From assembly GCF_030694085.1 (NCBI RefSeq), contig NZ_JAUXZE010000035.1, forward strand, positions 651,983 to 715,982: a stretch of DNA of 64,000 nt. Direction: 5' to 3'. Shown one piece after another: positions 45,944-56,628 of the stretch; the first letter of the stretch is position 1, and the number at the start of each line of letters is the position of its first letter. The notes under the pieces are model-generated. The model made no database searches. It saw only the letters and a program-made list of their open reading frames with translations, and was not told the DNA's origin. Made by a program: the position numbers and the translations under genes. This DNA is from Tabrizicola sp. (GTDB lineage Bacteria > Pseudomonadota > Alphaproteobacteria > Rhodobacterales > Rhodobacteraceae).

Positions 45944-45957
45944 CAGAAAACAGTAAC

Positions 45958-46353
45958 TTAGACGCGGCGGCGCTTCGGCGGACGGCAGCCGTTGTGGGCC
46001 AGCGGCGTCACGTCGCGGATCGAGGTGATCTGGAAGCCGACGGCAGCCAGCGCGCGCAGAGCCGATTCACGGCCCGAACCCGGACCCTGAACTTCGACTT
46101 CCAGCGTGCGGACGCCATGTTCCTGCGCCTTCTTACCCGCATCTTCGGCGGCCATCTGGGCGGCATAGGGCGTCGACTTGCGCGACCCCTTGAAGCCCAT
46201 GGTGCCCGAGGACGACCAGGCAATCGCGTTGCCTTGGACGTCCGAGATCAGGATCTTGGTGTTGTTGAACGACGAGTTCACATGCGCCACACCAGCGGCG
46301 ATGTTCTTGCGTTCTTTTTTCTTCGTGCGGGCGGTCTTGGTATCACGTGCCAT
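45958..46353 (-). CDS. rpsK: Ribosomal protein S11
   Basis: 131 residues: [18 protein letters not shown], then [19 protein letters not shown] and ending RPPKRRRV. S11 sits on the platform of the small subunit. It lies 13 bases after rpsM. Confidence 0.97.
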   Translation of the reverse strand: MARDTKTARTKKKERKNIAAGVAHVNSSFNNTKILISDVQGNAIAWSSSGTMGFKGSRKSTPYAAQMAAEDAGKKAQEHGVRTLEVEVQGPGSGRESALRALAAVGFQITSIRDVTPLAHNGCRPPKRRRV

Positions 46354-46366
46354 TGGTCAGACCCCC

Positions 46367-46735
46367 TTATTTCTTCTTGCCGGCAATGGCCTTCGCGGGG
46401 CCTTTGCGGGTGCGGGCGTTGGTGTGGGTGCGCTGGCCGCGGACCGGCAGGCCCTTGCGGTGACGCAGGCCGCGATAGCAGCCAAGGTCCATCAGACGCT
46501 TGATGTTCATCGTGGTTTCGCGACGCAGGTCGCCTTCGACGGTCAGGTTCGCGTCGATGTATTCGCGGATAGCCAGAACTTCAGCGTCGGTCAGCTGGTT
46601 CACGCGACGCGCGTCGTCGATCTTCAGCGCCTCGCAGATGGCCTTGGCGGTGGTCGGACCAATGCCGGTGATGTAGGTCAGCGCGATCGGAACCCGCTTC
46701 GCGGTGGGAATGTTGACGCCAGCAATACGTGCCAA
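46367..46735 (-). CDS. rpsM: Ribosomal protein S13
   Basis: 122 residues: [22 protein letters not shown] and the basic C-terminus [22 protein letters not shown] (in parts). S13 contacts the large subunit from the head of the small one. A promoter of its own lies about 150 bases upstream, in the gap after adk. Confidence 0.97.
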   Translation of the reverse strand: MARIAGVNIPTAKRVPIALTYITGIGPTTAKAICEALKIDDARRVNQLTDAEVLAIREYIDANLTVEGDLRRETTMNIKRLMDLGCYRGLRHRKGLPVRGQRTHTNARTRKGPAKAIAGKKK

Positions 46736-46868
46736 ACGTGTCGTCCTTCTTCTGTTGCGGTTCCGTCGTACCAGAACCTTTTTTCACAACACCGCACGGG
46801 CAGTTAACCCGGCGATACGAACTTCCAATATGGAAGACCCGCAAGGCGATTCCACCGCGGGACGCCGT

Positions 46869-46897
46869 GCATTAGGGGCTTTTCCCGTGGCCGTCAA
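46869..46897 (-). promoter_or_regulatory. Promoter of the rpsM-rpsK-rpoA-rplQ block
   Basis: On the minus strand TTGACG (46897-46892), a 17-base spacer and TAATGC (46874-46869). A short perfect palindrome, CTTCCAATATGGAAG (46822-46836), lies in the predicted leader. Confidence 0.65.
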
Positions 46898-46915
46898 GGC
46901 CGCGAGAGCAGTTTT

Positions 46916-47566
46916 TCATGGTTTGTCAAGAACCTTGGCGATGGCGTTGGCAACGTCATCCACTTCGGCCAGGCCGTCGACGGCGGAAAGCTGCCCCTTG
47001 GCGTAGTAATAGCCGATCAGGGGCGAGGTCTTCTTGTAGTATTCCATCAGCCGGGTCTTGAGGGTTTCCTCGTTGTCGTCGGCCCGCCGCTTCATGTTGG
47101 TCGACCCGCAGACGTCGCACAGGCCAGGCGCTTTGGTCGGGTGGGTCACGTCATGGTAGACCGCGCCGCAATTTCCGCAGGTGAAGCGACCGGTAACCCG
47201 GGCGACCAGGGCCGCGTCATCCACCTGCATCTCGATCACTGCGTCCAGGGTCTGCCCGGTTCGGGACAGAAGCTCGCCCAGGGCATCCGCCTGCTTCAGC
47301 GTCCGGGGAAAGCCGTCGAAGATGAAGCCGCCCTTGGCGCCGTCGTTCATCTTGGCCTCAATCAGGCCGATAACGATCTCGTCCGTGACCAGTTCGCCCC
47401 GCGCCATGATGCCTTCGACGCGACGGCCCAGTTCGGTGCCTTTGGCGATGGCCTCTTTCAGCATGTCGCCGGTCGAAAGCTGAACCATGCCGCGCGCCTC
47501 TTCCAGACGCTTGGCCTGCGTTCCCTTTCCCGCACCGGGCGGTCCCAGAAGGATGATGTTCGTCAT
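46916..47566 (-). CDS. adk: Adenylate kinase
   Basis: 216 residues, long form with a LID domain. P-loop [16 protein letters not shown] at 7-22, FDGFPRT, and four LID cysteines (CGNCGAVYH and CDVCG) that should bind zinc. It equilibrates ATP, ADP and AMP. It follows secY by 5 bases, the standard arrangement. Confidence 0.96.
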   Translation of the reverse strand: MTNIILLGPPGAGKGTQAKRLEEARGMVQLSTGDMLKEAIAKGTELGRRVEGIMARGELVTDEIVIGLIEAKMNDGAKGGFIFDGFPRTLKQADALGELLSRTGQTLDAVIEMQVDDAALVARVTGRFTCGNCGAVYHDVTHPTKAPGLCDVCGSTNMKRRADDNEETLKTRLMEYYKKTSPLIGYYYAKGQLSAVDGLAEVDDVANAIAKVLDKP

Positions 47567-47571
47567 CTGGG

Positions 47572-48933
47572 TCAGCGCCGGGCTGGCGCCTTGGGCGCGC
47601 CGGGCTTCTTCTTCCCGCGCAGCTGCGACTTCTCGATCAGGGCTTCATACTGGTGGGCCAGAAGATGCGACTGAACCTGCTGGATCGTGTCCATCGTGAC
47701 CGAGACCACGATCAGCACCGAGGTGCCACCGAAGTAGAAGGGAATTCCCAACTCGGCGATCAGGACTTCGGGCAGCAGGCAGACGGCCGCCAGATAGGCC
47801 GAACCAAGCACCAGGATACGGTTGACCACATATTCCAGGTATTCTTCGGTCTTCTTGCCGGGGCGAATACCTGGAACCGAGGCGTTCTGGTTCTTCAGGT
47901 TCTCAGCCACTTCATCGACCTTGAACGAGACGTTCAAAGTGTAGAAATAGGCGAAGAACACGATCATCGCCGCCAGGAACAGTAGATGAAGCGGCTGGCC
48001 GTACCCAAGGTTTGCGGCAAGCCATGACAGGACAGGATTGGTCGAGCCACCAGAGAAGGTGCTGACCGTCGTGGGCAGGAGCAGGATCGACGACGCGAAG
48101 ATCGCCGGGATCACGCCCGCCGGGTTGACCTTGATCGGCAGGTGCGACGAGCCGCCTTCGTAGACCTTCATCCCGACTTGGCGACGCGGATAAAGGATCG
48201 AGATCTTTCGCAGCGCCCGCTCCATGAAGACGACGAAGGTGATGACTGCGATCACCATCACGATGATCCCCAGGATCACCGGCGTCGACAGCGCACCCGA
48301 CCGGCCCTGAGCGAAGAACTGGGCGATGGCCGCCGGGATTTCGGCGACGATGCCGACGAAGATGATCAGCGAGATCCCGTTGCCGATGCCACGCGCGGTG
48401 ATCTGCTCGCCCAGCCACATCAGGAACATCGTGCCGCCAACCAGGGTAATGACGCAGGACGCGATGAAGAACGGTCCGGGGTTGTGCGCAAGTCCGCCGG
48501 TCTGGATCGACATGGCGATACCGTAGCCCTGCAGGATCGCCAAGGCGACGGTGCCGTATCGGGTGTACTGGTTCAGCTTCTTGCGCCCTTGCTCGCCCTC
48601 CTTCTTCAGCTGCTGCCAGGGGCCATACATGGTTCCAAGAAGCTGCACGATGATCGAGGCCGAGATGTAGGGCATGATCCCCAGCGCAAAGATCCCCATC
48701 CGGGACAGGGCGCCACCCGTGAAGAGGTTCAGCATGCCGCCGACGCCCTGCGTCACCTGCGCCATCGTGTCCCGCAGCGCTTCCCCGTCGATACCCGGGA
48801 CCGGAATGAAGGTGCCGAGGCGGTAGACGATCAGCAACCCGATCGTGAAGAAGATGCGTTGGCGCAGGTCGGTCGCCTTGCCGAGCATGCCCCAGCTGAG
48901 GTTTGCCGCCATTTGCTCTGCAGCAGATGCCAT
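47572..48933 (-). CDS. secY: Preprotein translocase subunit SecY
   Basis: 453 residues with ten membrane helices. The family blocks [30 protein letters not shown] (in parts), [14 protein letters not shown] and [13 protein letters not shown] are clear. It forms the Sec channel. A large hairpin separates it from rplO. Confidence 0.97.
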   Translation of the reverse strand: MASAAEQMAANLSWGMLGKATDLRQRIFFTIGLLIVYRLGTFIPVPGIDGEALRDTMAQVTQGVGGMLNLFTGGALSRMGIFALGIMPYISASIIVQLLGTMYGPWQQLKKEGEQGRKKLNQYTRYGTVALAILQGYGIAMSIQTGGLAHNPGPFFIASCVITLVGGTMFLMWLGEQITARGIGNGISLIIFVGIVAEIPAAIAQFFAQGRSGALSTPVILGIIVMVIAVITFVVFMERALRKISILYPRRQVGMKVYEGGSSHLPIKVNPAGVIPAIFASSILLLPTTVSTFSGGSTNPVLSWLAANLGYGQPLHLLFLAAMIVFFAYFYTLNVSFKVDEVAENLKNQNASVPGIRPGKKTEEYLEYVVNRILVLGSAYLAAVCLLPEVLIAELGIPFYFGGTSVLIVVSVTMDTIQQVQSHLLAHQYEALIEKSQLRGKKKPGAPKAPARR

Positions 48934-48954
48934 GTCAGGTCTCTTTCAAGCCAA

Positions 48955-48987
48955 GCGCCGCCGGACCGTTCTCCGGTTCGGCGGCGC
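48955..48987 (-). terminator. GC-rich hairpin between rplO and secY
   Basis: Arms GCGCCGCCG and CGGCGGCGC enclose a second partly paired stem (GACCG/CGGTT). Downstream on the minus strand comes TTGGCTTG, not a real T-run. It could reduce secY expression relative to rplO or protect an RNA end. Confidence 0.45.
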
Positions 48988-49061
48988 GGGAAAACTTCTG
49001 GTGATGTAAGCGACCTTGCAGCCGCTCACAAGCCCGATCAGTCGCCTACGCGACCAGGCCC

Positions 49062-49541
49062 TTACTCAGCGGCTGCTGCGACGGGTGCCAGGAGCGTGAC
49101 CTTGCCGCCGGCCTTTTCGATCGCTTCCACGGCTGAAGCCGAGGCGCCGGTGACAGTCAGGTTGATCTTGGCCTTGATCTCGCCCTTGGCCAGCACACGG
49201 ATGCCGTCGTGCTTGCTTTTGGTCACGCCAGCCGCGACCAGCACGTCTTCGGTGATTTCGGATTTCGCATCCAGCTTGCCGGCGGCGATGAACTTCTCGA
49301 TCAGGCCAAGGTTCACGACGGCAAATTCCAGACGGTTCGGCTTGGTGAAGCCGCGCTTGGGCAGGCGGCGATAGAGCGGCATCTGGCCGCCTTCGTAGCC
49401 ACCCAGGGCGACGCCCGAGCGGGACTTCTGACCCTTGATACCGCGCCCGGCGGTCTTGCCCTTGCCCGAGCCGGGGCCGCGAGCAACGCGCTTTTTCTTC
49501 TTCGCCGCGCCGTCGTTGTCGGCGAGTTCATGCAGTTTCAT
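49062..49541 (-). CDS. rplO: Ribosomal protein L15
   Basis: 159 residues: [12 protein letters not shown], the basic [24 protein letters not shown] (in parts) and [20 protein letters not shown] chose the ATG at 49541, with AAGGAGAAG upstream. In most bacteria rpmD is its neighbour; here 2.6 kb with two other genes lies between. Confidence 0.97.
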   Translation of the reverse strand: MKLHELADNDGAAKKKKRVARGPGSGKGKTAGRGIKGQKSRSGVALGGYEGGQMPLYRRLPKRGFTKPNRLEFAVVNLGLIEKFIAAGKLDAKSEITEDVLVAAGVTKSKHDGIRVLAKGEIKAKINLTVTGASASAVEAIEKAGGKVTLLAPVAAAAE

Positions 49542-49632
49542 TTCGCTTCTCCTTGCCGGATGCGCCCCCGAAGCGAGAACGGGACGACCACGGCTTTTCT
49601 TGATTCTCATGGCCGGACTTGGCCACCCGGGG

Positions 49633-49661
49633 GCGATACATGAGGCGGCCCCGAAAAGCAA
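49633..49661 (-). promoter_or_regulatory. Promoter of the rplO-secY-adk block
   Basis: On the minus strand TTGCTT (49661-49656), a 17-base spacer and TATCGC (49638-49633). A perfect palindrome lies 9 bases upstream of the -35. A small TGGCC/GGCCA hairpin follows near the predicted RNA start. Confidence 0.6.
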
Positions 49662-49669
49662 GGGCGAGG

Positions 49670-49686
49670 CTGTCCACGGTGGACAG
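49670..49686. promoter_or_regulatory. Palindrome upstream of the rplO promoter
   Basis: CTGTCCACGGTGGACAG is a perfect palindrome with a single central base, 9 bases upstream of the -35 hexamer. It could be an operator, but no regulator can be named. Confidence 0.45.
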
Positions 49687-49750
49687 TCTGGGCTTATACA
49701 ATGTTTCCAACTGGTTAGGATTTTCTGTTAGGGTGGCGTTAACCTTTCAG

Positions 49751-49773
49751 AGTCGGGCTGAAGCCCGACCTAC
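49751..49773. repeat. Palindromic intercistronic element (end of GFA gene)
   Basis: AGTCGGGCT and AGCCCGACC form the stem, ending GTAGG on the minus strand. It overlaps the last codons and stop of the GFA gene. Same family as the element at 58027. Confidence 0.65.
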
Positions 49774-50210
49774 GAGCCTGCGGGCCAGTGAAATTCCGGG
49801 CGGAGGCCGGAGTATACCGGGCGGCCATCGGTCGGGGCCGGATAGCCCTTCGTCTCGTCCCAGAAGGCGTGGTAGGTCGCCTTGGGGAAACTGGCATCGT
49901 CGTAGCCCATCACGTTAGGCACCGCGACACGGATCCGCTTCTGCTTGTCGTCCAGCATCAGGACCGCGCCGCAATCGGTGCAAAGGCAGATTTCCAGCGG
50001 CCCGTCCGGGTTCTGCGCGTTGAAGGGCACGCGCTTCATCTTCTCGGGGTGGTCAGCCTGGATGTCACCGTGGTTGAAAAAGGCGACATGCGTGGTGTGC
50101 TGGCCGGTCACCGACTTGCAGACATTGCAGTGACATTCGTGGTTGTCGATCGGCTCGGCGGTGGCGGTGACATGGACATGCGGGCAGCCGCCCGCGTAAT
50201 GGGTGGTCAT
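49770..50210 (-). CDS. GFA / CENP-V domain zinc protein
   Basis: 146 residues. The GFA-family zinc cysteines are visible in HECHCNVC (Cys26, 28, 31) and CLCTDCG (Cys77, 80). The first family motif GGCHCG is altered to GGCPHV. Family members range from glutathione-formaldehyde adduct formation to unknown roles, and the short size here allows no substrate call. It is inserted between the ribosomal genes rpmD and rplO, after the FkbM/glycosyltransferase gene. GGGAGGAAG precedes the ATG. Confidence 0.8.
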   Translation of the reverse strand: MTTHYAGGCPHVHVTATAEPIDNHECHCNVCKSVTGQHTTHVAFFNHGDIQADHPEKMKRVPFNAQNPDGPLEICLCTDCGAVLMLDDKQKRIRVAVPNVMGYDDASFPKATYHAFWDETKGYPAPTDGRPVYSGLRPEFHWPAGS

Positions 50211-50408
50211 TGGCTTCCTCCCTGGTGGCGGCCCCCTGCCGTTCGTTGGGGTAAGACATGAGTCGCCGGGTGAAGGGTAGCATTTGCCAAGTCAGGAATG
50301 TGAGATTTTAAGTCGGGTGAGAAGGAGGGAATGAAGACCACGCTCGCTCGATTTTTGACTGATCGACCGGACGCACCCTGCGCTGGGCCGGAAGCCCAAG
50401 CACGTCGC

Positions 50409-51995
50409 TCAGGACGAAGGAGAACCGAGATAGTATGAGAATTTCTGGCTGCTGCGATAATGGTCCTCCTCGGAACGAGACATGGTCGCCTGCCCCAACC
50501 ACGGCAGGTGTTCTGCCGTAAAACGCCCCGCCAAACGCAAGCCGGACACCAATTGTTTCATATTTAGCCTGTCGCGGTCGTAAAGAGCGAACGTCGTATC
50601 AACTTCGGCCCGGAAGATGGCATCACCTCCGGCAGTAAACCCTAGGCGCTTGCGCCAGAACCGCTCTTCCCATTCGTAGATCCGATAGCGGCGATCCCCG
50701 ATGGTGAATTTGTCCTGCTTCAGCCGCCAGGGCTGACTGATGTCCAAGGCGAAGCCGACCTTGAACCCCCCATGTACTTCGAGAGTGTAGCGCATGGTCT
50801 GCAGGAAGTCGGGTGGCAGAAACGGGTTGAAGACAAGATCAGGGTCGGTCACACAAAAATACTTGGGCAGGCCTGCAAGACGCTCTTTGGTGAAGATGGA
50901 CAGATGCGGGCCAAGATTCTGCGCCAAGCGGTCAACGCGGATGCCCTCATTTTCTACACGAGACAACAGGGCCAGCATTTCGGTACTGTCGGACGCATTA
51001 TCAACGAGGGTGATGTCTTTGAACCCAAGACGCACAAGCTGCTCAAGCATCTGGTACACGTATGTGGGATTGTTGAAGCACGGAATCAGGACGGGCACAC
51101 TTGAAGGAGTTATCGCCGTTCTTGCAGGGATCGCCGAGTTTTCGGACAAGCGTGGCTTATCCAGTGCAGAGGCGATGCGATCGACCAGACCAGCAGCCAC
51201 CGCAGCTGAGCCGCGCAAAAAAACAACATTGAACTGTGCGTCGCCATATTCACGGTCGCGCAAAACAGGAATAAAGCCTTGCTGTGAAAGCATATCTAGC
51301 ACTTCGTCAATCAGCTTCTGGCCCCTCCAGAAGGCAAACCCCTCGACCTCGACAATCAGCAGGTCGGTCCTGCGCAATGTATGTGCCGCACCGCTCAGTA
51401 CTTTTGAGGCGGCACCTTCGACGTCGAGCCATAACACGACACTGCCCTCAGGAGCCTCGCGAGCGAGGAAGTCGTCAATCGTGGTCGAAGTGACGTCGAT
51501 CTGGTCGTAGATGGCGTTCTCGTCCCTGAACAAGAGAGACGCCTTGCCGGTATCCCGGGCTTCTGTCCGCTTGCCTTGAACCAGTCGGCCCCGCACCAAT
51601 GCCCGGTCCAGCACCCGTGGTATGTTAAGCGTGACGTGGCCGTTCTCCTCCGAGACGGCGAGGTTCATCCAATGCACTCCAGCCGCTTCGTTGATCTCGC
51701 GATAGCGTTCGTGGATTTCTGGATTGGCCTCGAAGGAAAACACATTGACGCCGGTACTGGCTCCAATCGCCCGTCGACCTGCTTCACCCTGGTTCGCGCC
51801 AATGTCGCAAAACACTGCGGGGCGAACTTCGGCGAGCAATGTGAAGAATATCTCCAGCAGGCAATTGTGTCCCGCCGTACCCTCATCCAATGCCGGAACT
51901 AGGCCTAGACGGCTTTCAACTTGCGGGCTCAGTTGTTCGTCAATTCGCGCGGACCGCCACCCGAAAGCAGCCAGGATTTTCCTGAGGAACTTCAT
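50409..51995 (-). CDS. FkbM methyltransferase and glycosyltransferase-like fusion protein
   Basis: 528 residues in two parts. Residues about 40-265 form an FkbM-type SAM methyltransferase: DIGANQG at 64-70, FSFEANPE and LWLDVEGAASKVL. From about 300 a GT-A-like domain begins: VPVLIPCFNNPTYVYQML and DITLVDNASD, with VTDPDLVF in the place of a DxD metal motif. It probably decorates a surface polysaccharide or glycan. Codon third positions look less GC-rich than in the ribosomal neighbours. GGAGG stands 8 bases before the ATG. It sits in the spc operon behind a terminator, which suggests insertion. Confidence 0.8.
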   Translation of the reverse strand: MKFLRKILAAFGWRSARIDEQLSPQVESRLGLVPALDEGTAGHNCLLEIFFTLLAEVRPAVFCDIGANQGEAGRRAIGASTGVNVFSFEANPEIHERYREINEAAGVHWMNLAVSEENGHVTLNIPRVLDRALVRGRLVQGKRTEARDTGKASLLFRDENAIYDQIDVTSTTIDDFLAREAPEGSVVLWLDVEGAASKVLSGAAHTLRRTDLLIVEVEGFAFWRGQKLIDEVLDMLSQQGFIPVLRDREYGDAQFNVVFLRGSAAVAAGLVDRIASALDKPRLSENSAIPARTAITPSSVPVLIPCFNNPTYVYQMLEQLVRLGFKDITLVDNASDSTEMLALLSRVENEGIRVDRLAQNLGPHLSIFTKERLAGLPKYFCVTDPDLVFNPFLPPDFLQTMRYTLEVHGGFKVGFALDISQPWRLKQDKFTIGDRRYRIYEWEERFWRKRLGFTAGGDAIFRAEVDTTFALYDRDRLNMKQLVSGLRLAGRFTAEHLPWLGQATMSRSEEDHYRSSQKFSYYLGSPSS

Positions 51996-52107
51996 AGACA
52001 GACCTCCTATCTCAGCCTCACATACTGATAAGCTAAGGACAGCATCCGGCAGAATGGTGCGTTCAGGTCAGTTTTCGTGTCCTGAACTGGCGTTGCATGC
52101 GACGCAA

Positions 52108-52136
52108 AACGCCCCCAATTCAACCATGGGGGCGTT
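52108..52136 (-). terminator. Intrinsic terminator after rpmD
   Basis: On the minus strand arms AACGCCCCCA and TGGGGGCGTT form a 10-bp stem with a 9-base loop, followed by TTGCG. It lies about 50 bases after rpmD and closes the rpmC-rpmD block before the FkbM gene. Confidence 0.8.
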
Positions 52137-52185
52137 GAAGTTACGTCGGGCGTTGGCGGCCCACTCCACCGCGGAGCGGTCGGCC

Positions 52186-52398
52186 TTACCCGCGCTCTTC
52201 GATGATCTCGACGAGGTGGCGGATCGAGTTCACCATGCCGCGGACAGAAGGCGTGTCTTCCAGCTCGCGGGTGCGGTTCATCTTGTTCAGGCCGAGACCT
52301 TTCAGGGTCGCAGTCTGCACGGCCGGACGGCGGGCGGCCGAGCGGATCTGCTTCACGACGATGGTTTTCTTCGCCGCTTCGGTGGGTTTCTTCGCCAT
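52186..52398 (-). CDS. rpmD: Ribosomal protein L30
   Basis: 70 residues: [31 protein letters not shown] (in parts) and the end [10 protein letters not shown]. It has a short lysine-rich N-terminal extension. It lies 2 bases after rpsE and is the last gene of this block. Confidence 0.95.
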   Translation of the reverse strand: MAKKPTEAAKKTIVVKQIRSAARRPAVQTATLKGLGLNKMNRTRELEDTPSVRGMVNSIRHLVEIIEERG

Positions 52399-52400
52399 GA

Positions 52401-52991
52401 TCAGGCCTCCACGGTTTCAGTGGCAGCCGCTTCGGTTTCCGGCTTGCGCAGGATCTCGGCGACCTTCTTGCCACGACGCGCAGCGACCGAACGGGGCGAG
52501 GCTTCGTGCTTCAGACCGTCGATGGTGGCGCGGATCATGTTGTAGGGGTTCGCGGAGCCGATCGACTTGGCGACGATGTCCTGGATGCCCAGCATCTCGA
52601 ACACGGCGCGCATCGGGCCGCCGGCGATGATGCCGGTACCGGCCACGGCGGTCCGCATCACGACTTTCCCGGCGCCGTGGCGGCCTTCCATGTCGTGGTG
52701 CAGCGTGCGGCTGTCCTTGAGCGCCACGCGGATCATCGAGCGCTTGGCCTGTTCAGTGGCCTTGCGGATCGCTTCCGGCACTTCCTTGGCCTTGCCCTTG
52801 CCGAAGCCGACGCGACCACGCTGGTCGCCGACAACGACGAGTGCGGCGAAGCCGAAGCGCTTGCCACCCTTGACGGTTTTCGAGACGCGGTTGATCGCGA
52901 CCAGACGGTCGGCGAATTCCGGGGTTTCTTCCGGGCGGTTGTCGCGGCGGTCGTTGCCACGGCCTTCCCGGCGGTTATCACGTTCTGCCAT
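52401..52991 (-). CDS. rpsE: Ribosomal protein S5
   Basis: 196 residues. The S5 domain reads [30 protein letters not shown] (in parts), then [23 protein letters not shown]. The first 30 residues are an Arg/Asn-rich extension ([17 protein letters not shown]). I chose the ATG at 52991; it is 132 bases after rplR, a wide gap that holds a GC-rich hairpin. Confidence 0.96.
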   Translation of the reverse strand: MAERDNRREGRGNDRRDNRPEETPEFADRLVAINRVSKTVKGGKRFGFAALVVVGDQRGRVGFGKGKAKEVPEAIRKATEQAKRSMIRVALKDSRTLHHDMEGRHGAGKVVMRTAVAGTGIIAGGPMRAVFEMLGIQDIVAKSIGSANPYNMIRATIDGLKHEASPRSVAARRGKKVAEILRKPETEAAATETVEA

Positions 52992-53123
52992 AAGGCAATT
53001 CCTTCGTGGTGGCGCGCGGAGCGCCGTTGATACCAATCCTGGTGTCCAGACGGACCCGGATCATCGGGGCGGTGTTGCCACCGCCCGCGTCTTCTTTCAG
53101 TTTGCCCGCCTGCGCGGGCGGGG

Positions 53124-53483
53124 TTAGAACTTCAGTCCGCCTTCGCGGGCTGCATCGGCAAGCGCCTTGATCTTGCCGTGGAAAAGGAAGCCGCCACGGT
53201 CGAAGTAGCACTCTTCCACCCCGGCCTTCTTGGCCCGCTCGGCAATCGCGGCGCCCACTTTCGCGGAAGCCTCGACGTTGTTCTTGCCCACCACGCCCAG
53301 GTCTTTCTCCAGGCTGGAGGCCGCCGCAATCGTCACACCCTTCGCGTCGTCGATCAGCTGGACGCTGATGTTCTTCGACGAACGGTGCACGCTGAGGCGC
53401 AGACGACCATGCGAGGTCGCCTTGATCTTGTTCCGGACGCGCAGGCGGCGCTTGAGGAACAGCTCTCTCTTGTTCAAAGCCAT
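53124..53483 (-). CDS. rplR: Ribosomal protein L18
   Basis: 119 residues: [22 protein letters not shown] and [18 protein letters not shown], ending in [23 protein letters not shown] (in parts). L18 helps bind 5S rRNA. It lies 10 bases after rplF. Confidence 0.97.
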   Translation of the reverse strand: MALNKRELFLKRRLRVRNKIKATSHGRLRLSVHRSSKNISVQLIDDAKGVTIAAASSLEKDLGVVGKNNVEASAKVGAAIAERAKKAGVEECYFDRGGFLFHGKIKALADAAREGGLKF

Positions 53484-53493
53484 TTTGCCACCC

Positions 53494-54027
53494 TTACTTC
53501 TTCTTGCCTTCCTTGCGGAAGATATACTCATCCTTGTAGCGGATGCCCTTGCCCTTGTAGGGCTCGGGCGCGCGCCATTCGCGGATGTTCGCTGCCACCT
53601 GGCCGACCAGCTGCTGGTCGATGCCTTCCACGGTGATTTCGGTCTGCTTCGGGACGGTGATGGTCACCCCCTTCGGCACGTCGAAGTTCACTTCGTGGGA
53701 ATAGCCCAGCGACAGTTTCAGGACGTTGCCGGCCATCGCTGCGCGGTAGCCGACGCCCTGGATTTCCAGGTCCTGCTTGAAGCCATCCGAGACGCCGGTC
53801 ACCAGGTTCGCGACCATCGAGCGGGTCATGCCCCACTGCTGGCGCGCGCGCTTGGAGAGACCCCGCGGGGTGACCTTGATCGCGTCGCCCTCGATGGTGA
53901 GGGTGACGTCGTCGCCTGCGGTGAAGCTGCGGGTCCCTTTCGGGCCCTTTACTTCGATGGTCTGGCCGCTGATCGAGGCCGAGGTGCCTTTGACCAGTTC
54001 GACGGGTTTCTTGCCGATACGAGACAT
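53494..54027 (-). CDS. rplF: Ribosomal protein L6
   Basis: 177 residues: [14 protein letters not shown] and the C-terminal [28 protein letters not shown] (in parts). The start ATG at 54027 has GAGGAGGGTGCA upstream. It lies 10 bases after rpsH. Confidence 0.97.
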   Translation of the reverse strand: MSRIGKKPVELVKGTSASISGQTIEVKGPKGTRSFTAGDDVTLTIEGDAIKVTPRGLSKRARQQWGMTRSMVANLVTGVSDGFKQDLEIQGVGYRAAMAGNVLKLSLGYSHEVNFDVPKGVTITVPKQTEITVEGIDQQLVGQVAANIREWRAPEPYKGKGIRYKDEYIFRKEGKKK

Positions 54028-54037
54028 TGCACCCTCC

Positions 54038-54436
54038 TCAGAACACGGTGCAAAGCACTTCGCCGCCAACATTGGCCGCGCGTGCATTTGCATCAGTGAG
54101 AACGCCCTTGGGCGTGGAGACGATCGCGACACCAAGGCCGTTGCGGACCGAGGGAAGCTCGCTCACACCCATGTACACGCGACGGCCGGGCTTCGAGACA
54201 CGCTTGACTTCGCGGATCACGGGCTCGCCTTCGTAGTACTTCAGGCTGATGGTGAATTCGCCCTGGCCGTTCGCCGTGTCTGCCTTTTCATAGCCACGGA
54301 TGTAGCCTTCGGACAGCAGCACGTCGAGGACGCGGGCGCGCAGGGTGGATGCGGGGGTCACGACAGTGGACTTGCCGCGCATCTGTGCGTTGCGGATACG
54401 CGTGAGCATATCGCCGAGAGGATCGTTCATAGACAT
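54038..54436 (-). CDS. rpsH: Ribosomal protein S8
   Basis: 132 residues: [34 protein letters not shown] and [21 protein letters not shown] used the ATG at 54436 (MSMNDP), though the ATG two codons later is possible. S8 is a central small-subunit assembly protein. Confidence 0.97.
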   Translation of the reverse strand: MSMNDPLGDMLTRIRNAQMRGKSTVVTPASTLRARVLDVLLSEGYIRGYEKADTANGQGEFTISLKYYEGEPVIREVKRVSKPGRRVYMGVSELPSVRNGLGVAIVSTPKGVLTDANARAANVGGEVLCTVF

Positions 54437-54449
54437 CGTCTTTCCTCCC

Positions 54450-54755
54450 TTACCAGCTGGACTTGACCATGCCGGGGATCTGGCCGAACGAGGCGAGATC
54501 ACGCAGCATGATGCGGCTGAGTTTGAGCTTGCGGTAATACGCATGCGGACGGCCGGTCAGCTGGCAGCGGTTGTGCAGCCGGACGGCGGACGAGTTGCGG
54601 GGCAGCTCGGCCAGTTTCAGCGTCGCCTTGAAGCGCTCGTCCACCGGTTTCGCCTGGTCGTTGATCACCGCCTTCAGCGCGGCGCGCTTGGAAGCATGCT
54701 GCTTCACAAGTTTTGCGCGCTTCACTTCGCGGTTCACCATGGATTTCTTTGCCAT
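54450..54755 (-). CDS. rpsN: Ribosomal protein S14
   Basis: 101 residues, the long zinc-free form: [19 protein letters not shown] and [29 protein letters not shown] (in parts). It lacks the four-cysteine motif of the short form. Confidence 0.97.
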   Translation of the reverse strand: MAKKSMVNREVKRAKLVKQHASKRAALKAVINDQAKPVDERFKATLKLAELPRNSSAVRLHNRCQLTGRPHAYYRKLKLSRIMLRDLASFGQIPGMVKSSW

Positions 54756-54773
54756 ATCTTCGGTTCCTCGCGG

Positions 54774-55333
<560 letters not shown>

Positions 55334-55334
<1 letters not shown>

Positions 55335-55639
55335 CAGATCACCTCCCCGGTGGTCTTGGCGTAGCGGACCTTCTTGTCACCTTCCATGCGGAAGCCGACG
55401 CGGGTGGCCTTGCCGTTCTTGTCCACGATGGCGAGGTTCGACAGGTCGATCGGCATCGCTTTCGGAACGCGGCCGCCCTGGCTGTTCGCCGACTGCTTGG
55501 TGTGGCGGATCGCGACATTCAGACCATCGACGATGGCCTTGTTGTCGGTCGGCATGACGGCGGAAATCTCGCCCTTCTTGCCCTTGTCCTTGCCGGTGAG
55601 CACGACGACCGTGTCACCCTTCTTGAGTTTCGCAGCCAT
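55334..55639 (-). CDS. rplX: Ribosomal protein L24
   Basis: 101 residues: [21 protein letters not shown] with the KOW motif, and [12 protein letters not shown]. It starts large-subunit assembly. It shares single bases with genes on both sides. Confidence 0.97.
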
Positions 55640-56007
55640 CAGAGCACCTCCGGAGCCAGCGAGATGATCTTCATGAAGTTCTTGGCACGCAGCTCGCGCA
55701 CGACCGGCCCGAAGATGCGGGTGCCGACCGGTTCGCCCTGGTTGTTCAGGATGACGGCGGCGTTGCGGTCGAAACGGATGGTGGTGCCGTCTTCACGGCG
55801 AACTTCCTTGGCGGTGCGAACGACGACGGCCTTGCGGACGTCCCCCTTCTTCACGCGGCCTTTGGGAATAGCTTCCTTGACCGACACCACGATGATGTCG
55901 CCGACGGAAGCATAACGGCGGTGCGAGCCGCCAAGAACCTTGATGCACTGAACTCGGCGAGCGCCGGAGTTGTCAGCCACATCCAGATTCGTCTGCATCT
56001 GGATCAT
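55639..56007 (-). CDS. rplN: Ribosomal protein L14
   Basis: 122 residues: [28 protein letters not shown] (in parts) and [15 protein letters not shown]. It lies 58 bases after rpsQ and overlaps rplX by one base. Confidence 0.97.
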   Translation of the reverse strand: MIQMQTNLDVADNSGARRVQCIKVLGGSHRRYASVGDIIVVSVKEAIPKGRVKKGDVRKAVVVRTAKEVRREDGTTIRFDRNAAVILNNQGEPVGTRIFGPVVRELRAKNFMKIISLAPEVL

Positions 56008-56065
56008 TTGGTAGTCTCCCGACCTGCAGGGACACGCCCCGCGGTTTCGTTAGAGACGGAGGGGG

Positions 56066-56305
56066 TTACGCGGTTGCGTCGACCACCACCGTCCAGCGTT
56101 TCGTTTTCGAAATCGGCGCGCATTCTTCAATGCGCACGGTGTCGCCGACCTTGAACTTGTTCTCCGCGTCGTGGGCGCGGTACTTCTTCGACTTACGCAC
56201 GGTCTTCTGCAGCAGCGGGTGCTTGAAGCGGCGTTCGACAGAGACGGTGATCGTCTGCTCGTTCTTGTCCGAGGTGACGGTGCCCGTCAGGATACGTTTC
56301 GGCAT
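56066..56305 (-). CDS. rpsQ: Ribosomal protein S17
   Basis: 79 residues: [40 protein letters not shown] and [15 protein letters not shown]. It binds 16S rRNA early in assembly. It lies 11 bases after rpmC. Confidence 0.97.
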   Translation of the reverse strand: MPKRILTGTVTSDKNEQTITVSVERRFKHPLLQKTVRKSKKYRAHDAENKFKVGDTVRIEECAPISKTKRWTVVVDATA

Positions 56306-56316
56306 GGCGGTTCCCC

Positions 56317-56517
56317 TTACTTCGCAGCTTCGGCGGCTTTTTGGCCGAGAACGGTCTTGATGCGGGCGACGTCACGACGGACGGCACGCATGCGGGCGGT
56401 GTTCTCAAGCTGGTTGGTCGCCTGCTGGAAGCGCAGGTTGAACGCTTCCTTCTTGAGCTGAACCAGGCTGTCGCGCAGCTGGTCCGGCGTTTTCGACTTC
56501 AGTTCTTCGGCTTTCAT
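56317..56517 (-). CDS. rpmC: Ribosomal protein L29
   Basis: 66 residues: [31 protein letters not shown] (in parts) and [21 protein letters not shown]. Normally rplP is its immediate neighbour; here 1.5 kb with two non-ribosomal genes lies between. It has its own promoter and hairpin leader. Confidence 0.96.
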   Translation of the reverse strand: MKAEELKSKTPDQLRDSLVQLKKEAFNLRFQQATNQLENTARMRAVRRDVARIKTVLGQKAAEAAK

Positions 56518-56591
56518 GCCGCTTCCTTTTCCACAATCGCCAGACGGCCCCTGCTGGAGGGTCACCGAGGACCTGGCGGATCAATGACAGA

Positions 56592-56621
56592 CCAGCGAAT
56601 CCGGTGTCCCGGAATCGCTGG
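56592..56621 (-). promoter_or_regulatory. 5' leader hairpin of the rpmC block
   Basis: Arms of 13 bases (56592-56604 and 56609-56621) pair with one mismatch around a 4-base loop. It begins about 8 bases after the -10 hexamer, so it would be the very 5' end of the RNA. No T-run follows, which argues against a terminator. Confidence 0.6.
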
Positions 56622-56628
56622 ATGGGGC

